From Astropecten irregularis (lineage: Eukaryota; Echinodermata; Asteroidea; Paxillosida; Astropectinidae), in the NCBI GenBank assembly GCA_963971285.1, contig OZ020255.1, positions 14,776,931 to 14,840,930 on the forward strand: a DNA stretch of 64,000 nucleotides, given 5' to 3'. The notes below the pieces were generated by a model, which was given only the letters and a program-made list of their open reading frames with translations, made no database searches and had not been told where the DNA came from. The first letter of the stretch is position 1, and every line of letters starts with the position of its first letter. Of this stretch, positions 11,701-20,340 are shown in pieces. Position numbers and translations under genes: made by a program.

Positions 11701-11862
11701 TCGACGGCGAATTCGCTTAGCAACTATGACTCTATTTCCATGTCGACTGGTTCTGACGTCACTGACAGCAGCAGTGCCGGCGGAAGCTTCGGCAGGGCGG
11801 ATCAGAAGATATCGGTTCATTCCACGGAAGCCAAAGTACTGGTTCTCGGTAATCCAGTTTGA
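5742..11862 (+). CDS. BTB/BACK protein, serine-enriched (Gprs-like)
   Basis: The gene has four coding exons: 5742-5959, 6546-6808, 10359-10516 and 10966-11862. All introns are GT-AG and all joins preserve frame. From the ATG at 5796 the product is 493 aa. The first exons encode a BTB/POZ fold (MPELCDVTFLVG, then a V-FHKLLYSGTG block); the middle exons carry its end (FVKLVDYCHTG, LNAADYYGLDEL) and the next part resembles a BACK domain (LPQHVVRLILSRDELQADEL). The last 200 or so residues are Ser/Thr/Asp-rich and disordered-looking. This architecture matches arthropod proteins annotated 'serine-enriched protein' (Gprs). BTB-BACK proteins often act as Cul3 adaptors; that role is family knowledge, not seen here. 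The open frame runs upstream of 5796 to an acceptor at 5740-5741, so a 5' exon is missing. Intron 2 (6809-10358) hosts an antisense GPCR gene. Confidence 0.85.
6419..6509. mobile_element. Short MITE, copy B, in BTB intron 1
   Basis: A second copy of the 4995-5091 element, 91 bp, with the same termini (AGTCTGGTTCCC / GGGAACCAGACT) and a nearly identical interior apart from a 6-bp shortening. Its right end lies only 36 bp upstream of the exon-2 acceptor at 6545, so the insertion sits in the usual branch-point and polypyrimidine neighbourhood. Confidence 0.85.
6925..7206. repeat. Long inverted repeat (MITE) in BTB intron 2
   Basis: The arms mirror each other. On the left, 'ttggtatgtgaatcggtttg' is followed by a 'cgttcgtacttgcgcac' block and 'ttaggtctcaacgtttc'. 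On the right come 'cgaaacgttgagacctta', 'agtacgaacgattt' and 'caaaccgatccacatacca'. The spacer holds a shorter stem ('tagtcatcatcataatccac', then 'agtcaccctgcatggatctcctggtggtgact'). No coding capacity is seen. Confidence 0.75.
7207..8125. other. Intronic, no further gene seen
   Basis: AT-rich intron sequence of the BTB gene and presumably the 3' flank of the antisense GPCR gene. No element boundary or conserved frame was recognised. Confidence 0.5.
8126..9193 (-). CDS. Class A (rhodopsin-like) GPCR, nested single-exon gene
   Basis: This is an uninterrupted 355-aa reading frame with seven hydrophobic segments. It has N-glycosylation sequons at the N-terminus (NTS, NAS), the TM1 GN motif (GVIGNCLVI) and the TM2 LSVSD motif. 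The TM3 Cys is present (YGLCVAIS) with a partner Cys in loop 2 (YSLCSW). Asn replaces the Asp of DRY (INRW), TM6 has CLTP in place of CWxP, and TM7 has NPIIY. The NRW/NRY signature recalls the melatonin-receptor, GPR84 and Drosophila Moody/Tre1 group, where I place it tentatively; the ligand is unknown. The gene lies entirely inside intron 2 of the plus-strand BTB gene. Intronless receptors of this kind are common in echinoderm GPCR expansions and suggest an origin by retroposition. Confidence 0.9.
   Translation of the reverse strand: MENTSDFVPINASATEEPFQVYRYYFMRQIFAGVCLTAAIIGVIGNCLVIAAVPLSKKLRTVTNVFVVSLSVSDLLSSLALPWQSLAVLSEEGWPYPSVYGLCVAISAMLLLGNACSVTTLALIAINRWIGITKSAATTRRVYTRRNLILMVAFSWVFPIATVILPPLLGFGELGYEPKYSLCSWIKDRPYSYVQDIVGTLCFFPVQFTTIACCYVSIFRYVRKTSRRMVSHDTKTVSGAVSSADKAMRKQIWRRQVAVTKNLVYIVLAYIVCLTPFFIVLITGENTIPVYHEWIIQMTPFAGLIIYCNCCLNPIIYATSHPDFKEVFSYMLRCKYKDIPQSRAQARQIKMEAKR
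9194..10041. other. Intronic, presumed GPCR 5' flank
   Basis: The region upstream of the antisense GPCR start. I see no coding exon. A small imperfect inverted repeat lies around 9840-9935. Confidence 0.4.
10042..10256. mobile_element. GAGCCT-repeat palindromic MITE, copy 1
   Basis: The element begins with GGAGGCTCAGGCTCTGGCTC and ends with tandem GAGCCT hexamers before CCGTTTTGAAAAGG, so the ends are inverted repeats made of a 6-bp satellite. The interior carries 'ataacggatatcaaaataga' and 'attctctggttt' blocks shared with copies at 43085-43255, 45240-45475 and 60765-60987. Confidence 0.8.
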
Positions 11863-12560
11863 AAATCATTCACTGAACGATGAGTGCATCAAATTGAAGA
11901 AGAGCTATTGGACAGCGCCACCAGGCGGTTGGCTGCTGCTCATTCTCTGGCCAGGACGGATCGTCGTTGATCGAAGATCCTTGGTACACTAATACGGAAC
12001 GAGTGGCCCTACAAGTTCATGGTTTCAGTCGCTTCATATTCATCATGATAATGAGTATTTCCATGCAGTATCACTGGCTACTTCGCTAAGTCATCTAAAT
12101 GTTGCATGATATTTCGTGACTGTTCCTCCATGTTTAAGTGTAAAGTGTATAGATTTCCATTCTCCACATCACACGCGTTTAAGTATTAACCATAATTGCG
12201 ATCAACATGTAAAATTGTCCAGTGCTAAGTGTCATTGGTATAAATAATATCATGCCTTAAGCCTACAGCGCCACCAGTCGGTGGAAAAACATTCACTCTA
12301 TTTTATTGAAAAAAAGATAATAATCTAAGTGTATGCCGCCCTCAGTCGGAATTTTGTGATACTTTTTCTTGTCAATAAGTCACTGTGACGTCAGTGCCTG
12401 TTCAGTGGACAACGTGTATTCGTATCCTTTCCATATCAAAGTATAATATTGTATTGATGTTATGTACATAGGTATATCCTGCAGTCACCGGTTTCCGATG
12501 GGATAACGGGAAAACTTCTATAAAACAGAAACGAAATAAAATTTCAGAAAATCACTTCAC
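11863..12560 (+). other. 3' UTR of the BTB gene with AATAAA at 12535
   Basis: The sequence after the TGA at 11860-11862 carries no further frame. A canonical AATAAA at 12535-12540 is a plausible polyadenylation signal, implying a 3' UTR of about 0.7 kb. Confidence 0.5.
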
Positions 12561-13224
12561 TAACTTTGAACTGGACACTTCCAGATTATAATCTGTAAAA
12601 ATCCTCGAAGTTCAAGTCTTTTCTTCGGAAATATTGTCCGTCATTTACAGCGACACTGATTCCGCTATGTAAACAAAGCGTCACTAGTTTTCGGTGCCTT
12701 GGCTGTGCGTCAAAGTTCGTTGACATCGGAGTAGCTATGGGGCGCCAAGTCACTCAAAAATTGATGAAATATTGTCCAGACTGGATTTGATCAAACTTGG
12801 TCGATGGAATTAAAAAAAAAAAGGTCCTGAAACAGTTTTGATTCCAAGATTGTGAATTATATTATTTTCTTTTATAAATAAATGGTTCAATCAACAAAAG
12901 AAGGATTTGATACAGACCATTTTGTAGTTTTTAGCTGTGTTCACTGTACACTAGCCTTGAAGGTTATTAATTTATTTACATCTGTACAAACATCTTGTTT
13001 TATTTTCCTTGTCTTTTCGCAGGATGATAAAAAAGTGTGAATGTGTGACAACTGGAAAAGAGGAATTTGTTAACCATTAAAAAATCTCCCTTTGATTGAA
13101 TTTTTACTGTTAAATATCACCTGGCTAGTTTTATGATATCCATGGTAAATCAATGAACAATTTCCTAGTGCAGTTTAGAGGTCGATCACCCTCATTCCCC
13201 ATTGTGTAATTTTGGTTTTGTTTT
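12561..13224. other. Intergenic, no gene seen
   Basis: AT-rich sequence between the BTB gene and the transposase. I searched by eye for transposon termini matching 15000-15700 and found none convincing. Confidence 0.5.
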
Positions 13225-14997
13225 TTATTCCTCTAATTCGTGGTGACATGGGCACCAGAATTTTGCATGTGTGCGAACCACCCGGACATCAGTACAAAAC
13301 TCTAGGTGTACCCAGTGATGGCAATCTGGATAAGTGCACTGGGCCCACGAGACAAAGACAACAGTCTGAATGTTTTTCAGTTCTTCAGGATAGAACCTTT
13401 TGCACTTGCAGCAGATGTCCTTTTCAGTTTCAGATTCATCACAGTCTTCGTCACTTGTATCTTGAGGCTGTTGGCTGCATGCATTTTTCTTCTGATGACT
13501 GATACCTGAAGTGCTTGGCTTGGCTGAACTCTTGATGACAGATGTCTTTGCTTTCTTTTTCTGTTGATCCTGATGTTTCTGAATATCATTCATAACTGCA
13601 TCTTCAGTGATGGCTTTACCTCCCACAACAGCACTCAGGACTTTCCGCTTCTTTGTTTCTTTGGGGTTTTCTGTCAGTACAGCTTGAGCTGTCCTCAAGA
13701 AGTTAGTGCATCTGTCAGTTGTGTCATTACTAGCAGAAGGAGTGAGTGCATCTGAATTCTCTAGATGGTTCGCGGGATGTTTGTCTTCTGATGAGGAGAA
13801 AACTGTAGCTGGCAAAAAGCTGGATGGGCTGACAGCACATCGGTCTACTGGATAGATGCCAGACTTCCGGAATGATGCTTGCAAGTTTGTTGGTGTAAGT
13901 GCACTTGTATATGCCTTGCAAGCTATCTCACACAGAGAGTACCTGTCAATGCCGGATGTTGCATGGTGACGCATATGGGTGTGTCGCATACTGTTGAGGA
14001 TCTTCTCAAATGGGCCAAAACATCCAACGTCCATCGGCTGAAGAATGTGCGATGTGTGTGCTGGAAGTACAAATAAAATGATATTGTTCTCCCGTGCCCA
14101 TTGTATGAGTGGCAGTGATACATGTGATTTATGGCCATCATACAGAATCAAGACTGGATCATCTGGTGTAGCAGGGATGGAGTATTTGACGAAGTGCTCT
14201 TTCAAATATCTCTCAAAAATGTCTGAGTTGGACCAACCCGAATCACTGATGGTGCCATCTGCGCCAGCTGTACAACCAGATAAGAGTTCTTTCCGCATCC
14301 GCTTTCCCTTAAAGACGAAAAATGGGGGCAATGCCATGCCTAGAGCATTGCCACACCCAATGACAGTGGTAGTGGATGACTTGCCCATGGTAACTGCTGG
14401 AGGTACCCCAGAGCGTGAGGATACAACAGATGGAGGTGTATGGTTCTCGACAATACCTTTCTCATCGATGTTGTAGATGGCTTGTGGACGATCCTTAAGG
14501 TTATACTTCTCCAAGATCTTTTCCAGCTCATCAAAGTATCGGTGGATTGTTTCTTGAGAAGTAGCTTTAGCCCTCATGATCTCGAGTGATCTTGGTTTCT
14601 GCACCTTGAGCTCAGGCCAGCGTGACAAAAAGCTGTAGAACCACTGGAGGGAGAGCTGTTTGTCAACTTTCTTCCTCTTTCCAAGGTGAACAGCCAAGTC
14701 AGTAGCAAGTGCTGTAACTTCAGTACGGGTGTAGCCATAGCCGTAGGAAGACATCAACTCAATGTGTGTAACTAGTGTTTGTTCCTCTTCCTGACTAAGC
14801 AGGGGATCAGGACCAGACCTAGTTGACTCCAATTTAGTTTTTCCACTAACTCGGTCATGCAGGGTGGAATATGGGACGGAGAAAATTCTGGCAGCTTTCG
14901 TAACTGGCATTCCCTCACCAACCACAGCTTCATATGCATTCATGAATGATTCATGGGAGTACTGCCTATAACTGGCCTTCCCTAAATTATGTATCAC
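13225..14997 (-). CDS. pogo/Tigger-type transposase with C-terminal PHD-like finger
   Basis: An intact 590-aa frame without introns. Residues 10-55 form a psq-type helix-turn-helix (PVTKAARIFSVPYSTLHDRV) and about 70-135 resemble the CENP-B/Tc5 DNA-binding domain. About 170-400 form a DDE_1 nuclease with the triad at D178 (YNIDEKG), D287 (YDGHKSH) and D323 (LQPMDVG), spaced as in pogo DDD enzymes. A Lys/Ser-rich linker leads to a terminal Cys/His cluster (about 527-585: CCKC, CTYPDCHHWVH, FWCPC) that looks like a PHD finger. All catalytic residues are present and there are no stops, so the enzyme could be active or a domesticated host gene. I could not identify terminal inverted repeats or a TA duplication, which leaves that choice open. 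Confidence 0.9.
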   Translation of the reverse strand: MIHNLGKASYRQYSHESFMNAYEAVVGEGMPVTKAARIFSVPYSTLHDRVSGKTKLESTRSGPDPLLSQEEEQTLVTHIELMSSYGYGYTRTEVTALATDLAVHLGKRKKVDKQLSLQWFYSFLSRWPELKVQKPRSLEIMRAKATSQETIHRYFDELEKILEKYNLKDRPQAIYNIDEKGIVENHTPPSVVSSRSGVPPAVTMGKSSTTTVIGCGNALGMALPPFFVFKGKRMRKELLSGCTAGADGTISDSGWSNSDIFERYLKEHFVKYSIPATPDDPVLILYDGHKSHVSLPLIQWARENNIILFVLPAHTSHILQPMDVGCFGPFEKILNSMRHTHMRHHATSGIDRYSLCEIACKAYTSALTPTNLQASFRKSGIYPVDRCAVSPSSFLPATVFSSSEDKHPANHLENSDALTPSASNDTTDRCTNFLRTAQAVLTENPKETKKRKVLSAVVGGKAITEDAVMNDIQKHQDQQKKKAKTSVIKSSAKPSTSGISHQKKNACSQQPQDTSDEDCDESETEKDICCKCKRFYPEELKNIQTVVFVSWAQCTYPDCHHWVHLEFCTDVRVVRTHAKFWCPCHHELEE

Positions 14998-17900
14998 GGT
15001 CTGCAGAAATAAAAAGAAAAAAGAAAAGAAAAAAGTGTAAATGTCATTGAAAAATCTTTGAAAAATAGAATTACATCTATATCCAACAATAACAGAATTA
15101 TTTCATGACAATTTATTGTATTTGTCTTATGTTCTTACATTAAAAAATAAATCAATCAAAAGAAATAAAAAATCTCATTTTTATATCTTGATGCAAAATT
15201 GTATTTTGCATAAAATTATTATCACAGCATTTTATAATATCTGGCATCATTATGAGAGACCTAAACATGGACTGTTTAAGTTATCAGCTTATCAAAGTTT
15301 CAAGTTAAAAGGAGAAAAACAAAACAATGTCACTCCGATTTGAGAAAGACTTTAACATTTTTGTCTCATTGGCATGCCATAAAAACCCAGATCTCACTGG
15401 GATCACATGATCTGCCGTCTGACATTGGAAGAATTAAAGTTGCTCAAGCAGACGATAGTTTAGTTTGGAATATTTGACCATAGATTGTGTCTTTTATAAA
15501 CGTTTGAACATTAGTCTTAAAATGCATTAGTAATATACCTCCAAAATAACATAGTTTTTTAACTTTTTAACATCACTTACGGATGGAAACTTTATTCGCA
15601 ACATCTTGACTGTCGGAAATAGAGGTACGTTTGATATTCATTTCAGGGATACTGATCACGAAGTATCTCGCACGATCTCGCGGTAAACGGGAATCACATT
15701 TCGTCACCGAAAACATATGATCATCGGAAACTTATGACCGGACGATATAGCATTGCCTGTCTGCATCAAAAAGTAACCATTAATGAAACTATACCAGCGA
15801 AATGGAGGTGCGTGATTGGTTCATAACCTTCTGCACAGTATAGTATTAAGGGATATCCTGCGAAGAGGCTTCATTTGCAGGGATCAGATTGATATATTGT
15901 GTTCATTTACCGAAAATGACATAAATAGAACTTTCTTTTGCAACGTCACAGCCCGAGTTTTTGCCAACCAAGATGGCGGAAACTATGGAGAGCCATATTA
16001 AAGCCAGGCATAAAAAATTACCACAATTTGTACACAACGTTCCATAAATATTGAAATATATACCTGAGTGTAATGGAAACACAAGCAATGATGGTATGCA
16101 TTTTGTGCAGGTGATGTGCAAAGTTTGTAAAAAACATTGTTGAATTTGGTCAGACCGTCTTTCCAGAAAGACGAATCAATTTGCAGCATTTATAAACATG
16201 CCCATGCCAACCAGCAGCAACAAACGAAAGGTCTATGTATAGAGCGCCACCGATATTATTCTTATGGCGTTTTGATGATGCAAAGCAAACTGACTTGCTT
16301 TGTTAATCCGAAAACAAAACAATTCAGAACAAAAAGACTGGGAAAAAAAGGTCAGTCAAGTTCGAATGTTTATACTCTCAAATGAAGATTTTTTGTGCTT
16401 GAATATTCGCAGTCCACCCGACTTGGTCTGGCAAACAGAAAAAAACACAAGCGATACAAATCTATATCAAACATTTTAAATAATAATTACAGTATGTACA
16501 TAATCATTTTAAAAATGGTTTGTGAGAATCGTGCAGCTCACTTTGATCTCATTATTGTTAATTGATTTAGGCCTCGACCCGGTATTTTTTATGACGTTTA
16601 AGATCTTTGTACATAATTAAATCAACCACAAAGAGGTGACGTGACAGGAATTGTTATCAATATTAGGAATAACAAACATTGATTCATTTTTAAGTTGCAG
16701 CCAATACTGCTCGCACAACCGTTCTTTTGGCTATTTAGTGTTTATTTGTAAGTAATCTTGTGGTTTGGTCGAGAAAGAAATATACAGGGTGTAACATGTT
16801 TTGTCTTTAATTGCTATAATCCGTTATCACAAAGGGAAGATTTTAACAGTAATAAGTATTAAAACCATGAAAAACAAACATTTTATAAGTTACGGTCCAA
16901 ACTGCGGGTACAACCGATCTCTCAGCTGTCAGGTTTTGTAAAAAATTAATGTATCCTGCAGTTTCATTAAGAACAGAACAAGTGACGGGAAACATTGGTC
17001 CAATTTGAAAGATTACGCGAACGGGTATCAGTCTGATCAGTTATATTCTATTTGGGGTCTTTTAGTGTTACACATTTTGTGGAGGAGAGCATAAAACAAC
17101 AACGTTTCTTTGCTCCAGTGGTATCATTATACAACGAATGATTTGTACTTTATTGTAATACTGGATATCATTTTTTTTATATACCACCAGGGTATGGAGT
17201 GAGCTTGTTGCCAAGGCAACTCGGGGTAATTTTCCGCACGCAAAGATCCACCACACCCAAACATCAAAATACTACTCAATTTTAAATTTGAATAAAATAT
17301 ACATTTTCATGCTACCAGATATGAAAGTTTTCCTAGCAAACGTGCCCGACGTAAAAAGAAATGCCGGATGTGACAAGTCAAAAACTATCACGGTTGGGCT
17401 TAAAGAGATCATATAGGATTTGCAAAGATATGTGTTTTGGATGAATTTGGTTGTTCCATGTACGGTACCTGATAGCAGAAATACGGCCGAAATAATCTTG
17501 CCCCCTCTCCGAATCCTTCATGGTTATATCACGCTTTCGAAATGCTACTAAATCGTTCGGACTTACGATCTTTTTTAAAGACACTTAATCTTGATTTCCT
17601 TGAAAAACCCAGCATCTGATGAACCAAGATTTCCCATGGTAAATGTTTGCATTTTTTACGAACTGTTGAGTCCATTTTCTGTCTCAAACTCAATAATTTT
17701 TTGGGAGGCCTTGCAAATCCTGTACACTGCCTTTAAGGAACATAAATGGTTCGGTCATGCTTTCTATTAAAGCAAATGAAGAAACATTTTCCCTATATTT
17801 GGCCCTCGTATCGTATTATTGTGGCACCACGCCAAATCAATGCTACAGAAAGTTATCGTATAACAATCATAATTATATCATTGTCTTATTAACTGTCGAA

Positions 17901-18056
17901 CAAATGTCAACTTTAGAATCATTCCTTGTTAATTAATGAATCATACAAAAGCTCTATGAAACAAATAACATGCTTTATGTTAAAGTAAATAAACAACTCT
18001 ATTATAATAGTATCGATTATATATTATGACTTGTGTGTTTATTTTCTTTTGTTTAT
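14998..18056. other. Intergenic, no gene seen
   Basis: About 3 kb of AT-rich sequence with only short chance ORFs. It includes the 5' side of the transposase (15.0-15.7 kb). No conserved protein or well-bounded repeat was recognised. Confidence 0.5.
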
Positions 18057-18190
18057 CATTAAAAGTGAACAAAGAAAGGTTACTGGATGGGAATTCGAAT
18101 CCTGATGCAACAACCCCAGGAATACCGTATACCGGCGCTATACCAACTGAACTACCAAGCCCTATGTTGGTGGTGTCCCTAATAGTCAAT
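18057..18190 (-). mobile_element. tRNA-derived SINE fragment
   Basis: Read on the minus strand, the sequence has an A-box-like TAGTTCAGTTGGTA and, about 50 bp on, a B-box-like GGATTCGAATTCC. This is followed by 'ctttctttgttcactttta', the tail also seen in the fragment at 43795-43905. The tRNA-like part is diverged and lacks a clean acceptor stem, so it is a SINE and not a tRNA gene. Confidence 0.7.
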
Positions 18191-18395
18191 TATCTGTGTT
18201 AGTCTGGCAGTCAGAAGCCATGAAACCACTCTCATACCGCTATATCCCAAGGATCATTTAGCAATGCAATGCTGCAACCTAAGAAACGGTGCGTGGGGGT
18301 CATTCAAAAAGGATGGGTCTTTTTAATCAATACAACATAAATTATATAATATCCATGCATAATTATAAATGTTTTATTTTTTGCTTAGAGTTAGG

Positions 18396-18496
18396 AGGGC
18401 CTGTTATATGTTTCAATCCTAGCTGGATCTTTATCGATAGCAAGATCTTTATCTTTCGATAAAGATCCTGCTAGGATCGAAACACGTCAGGCCCCT
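18396..18496. repeat. Small hairpin element (GGCCTG...CAGGCC)
   Basis: An imperfect palindrome of about 100 bp. The arm with 'tttcaatcctagctggatct' mirrors 'gatcctgctaggatcgaaa'. The ends are GGCCTGTTA and ACGTCAGGCC, and the loop is AT-rich. Confidence 0.7.
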
Positions 18497-18501
18497 TCTT
18501 A

Positions 18502-18884
18502 CTGTCCGCACTGGACTTTTTTTGGGCAAAGTAACCGAGACACTGGGTACTTTACCCATTTTAAGTCCAGTGCGGACGTCTCAGGAAGTCTACCTCTCAG
18601 TTACTTTGCCCGAGCCGCGCGGGTATTCCTACCGGCCAACTTCTGCCCGGGTAGAATGCCCGAGACACTTTACCCGAGACGAAAAGTCCAGTGCGGACAG
18701 AGCGAGTCGGGTACCCGCATGACCCTACACACTGTAGTATTGAAAGATCGGTAATTCTTCCGTGCGTGCACGGGTAAGTTACCCGAGTCAAAAGTCCAAG
18801 TGCGGACACCGGTAATATTTGCCCATTTTTCATTTACCCATCGGCTCGGTTAAATCCCCGGAAAAAAAAGTCCAGTGCGGACAG
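18502..18884. mobile_element. 383-bp MITE with CTGTCCGCACTGGACTTT termini
   Basis: The terminal inverted repeats are about 22 bp (CTGTCCGCACTGGACTTTTT, mirrored at 18861-18884). The core AAGTCCAGTGCGGAC recurs internally at 18563 and 18684, and with one inserted base at 18792. It alternates with TTACCCGAGAC-type strings. The region is clearly more GC-rich than its surroundings. No coding frame is credible. Confidence 0.75.
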
Positions 18885-19290
18885 GGCCATGAGCAGTTTG
18901 CAGCAGTTTATTACTTGTCTGTTTTATTTTTCGTGGTTAACTGGATATCCAACCCGACCAATTTAGCCATAATCAGGCTCAAATGGATCTGATATTATTT
19001 TATACAAAGAGACTACGACGTCATTATTGTTTCCATAAGCAGTTTCAGTTGCAGGGCAAATTATGAACCAAAAAAGGGAGAAAACATTTTAAAGAAATAT
19101 TGCAAAATGTGAAACAGAAAATTTGGGAGGTGAGAGGGTTGAGGGGAGAGAGGCACGCGGTGTTGAACCGTCAAGAATTTGTAGCAAATGAAGAGAAACC
19201 ACGTATACACTTGCCAATGCATTCATCTTGGTTAGTTGGCTGAAATTGCCAGTGTTGTAAAATGTTGAGTATCTCGCGAACTTCTATCTG
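18885..19290. other. Intergenic, no gene seen
   Basis: The presumed 3' flank of the minus-strand GPCR gene. No element was recognised. Confidence 0.5.
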
Positions 19291-20340
19291 TTACACAGCT
19301 GATGTAACTCGACGGGCAATCATATCCCGGCTCCGATAGAGCTCCTGAAGCTGGTCGGCATGGCAACCAGTCACCATGGATACGGAAGAGACCGTAACTA
19401 AAGGGGTGACTGCGTTCGGTTTCTTGCAGAAGACGAAGGTGAACAGAGCCTTGGTGCCTTCTTTGTAGTCCGGCATTCGCCACCAGTAGATGAAAGGGTT
19501 GACGACTGAGGTTAAGAGGCCGACGCACAGGCCGGCGTAGAAGGGAACATTGGCCACGAAACAGGCTCGGTTACCGAGGCTGAGTGACTGCACCATGACG
19601 ATGACGACCATTGGGAGCCAGCAAAGGGGAAACAATCCCACAACAAGGGCAAAGACCGTGGAGAGATGACGGGCGTGGTGTACCTCAGGTGCCAGCGGGA
19701 GATCAGCCGTGGTGTTGCGGCGCTGTTTCCGAACGGTGTGGTAGATCGCCGAGTAAAGAGCCACAGTCAGGCACAGCTCGAGCAGAACCACGCAGGGGGC
19801 TACGGTGAAAAACACTCGGTAGAATGTGTCCAAGTTGAAGGACAGGGGGACCGTGACGACGATGGGAATGACCCAGCATGCCAAGCTGATCACGATGCAG
19901 CGCCGGTAGGTGAACATCTCCTTGTACCGGAACGGCGAGAGAACCACGGCCACGAAACGTTCAAGAGCCACGGACGTCACGCAGACCGTGGACACGAGAA
20001 GGAACACGCTGCTCACCACGTCCACGCGTGACGAGCCCAGCGTGACGGTGATCGGGAAGCACACTCCGATACACAGGTCGGCCAGGGACAGGTTGCACAC
20101 GAAGATGTTGATCCTTCGCCGTATCTTCCTCTTGTAACTGTTGAAGATGGACGTAGCAATGACAATAGTGTTCCCCAAGGTCGATAACACTCCCATGGTT
20201 AGAGTGACGGCGAGAAAAGTCCTCTGTGCCACGATATCTGGCTGGCCGTTCGCATCAACTATGTCGTACAAGTTGGGAAGGGAACAGTTTCCGGAAGACA
20301 TGATGGCTAAAAAACAATGGATGATGCTCAGACTAACCAC
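19291..20340 (-). CDS. Class A GPCR lacking the TM3 cysteine
   Basis: A single-exon frame of 349 aa, or 336 aa if translation starts at Met14 (codon at 20301). It has a sequon (NCS) near the N-terminus, the TM1 GN motif (STLGNTIVI), TM2 LSLADL, ERF in place of DRY after TM3, TM6 CWLP and TM7 NPFIYWW. Residues before TM3 (GSSRVDVVSSVFLL) contain no Cys, so the usual loop-1/loop-2 disulphide is absent. That absence is typical of the melanocortin/EDG/cannabinoid/adenosine (MECA) cluster, which is my tentative placement. The ligand is unknown. No clear paralogue of the 8126-9193 receptor relationship is implied: the DRY variants and loops differ. Confidence 0.88.
   Translation of the reverse strand: MVSLSIIHCFLAIMSSGNCSLPNLYDIVDANGQPDIVAQRTFLAVTLTMGVLSTLGNTIVIATSIFNSYKRKIRRRINIFVCNLSLADLCIGVCFPITVTLGSSRVDVVSSVFLLVSTVCVTSVALERFVAVVLSPFRYKEMFTYRRCIVISLACWVIPIVVTVPLSFNLDTFYRVFFTVAPCVVLLELCLTVALYSAIYHTVRKQRRNTTADLPLAPEVHHARHLSTVFALVVGLFPLCWLPMVVIVMVQSLSLGNRACFVANVPFYAGLCVGLLTSVVNPFIYWWRMPDYKEGTKALFTFVFCKKPNAVTPLVTVSSVSMVTGCHADQLQELYRSRDMIARRVTSAV

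Noticed and set aside
18502..18884. CpG-rich promoter island
   Set aside because: The GC-rich patch is explained by a MITE with inverted ends, and no gene starts beside it.
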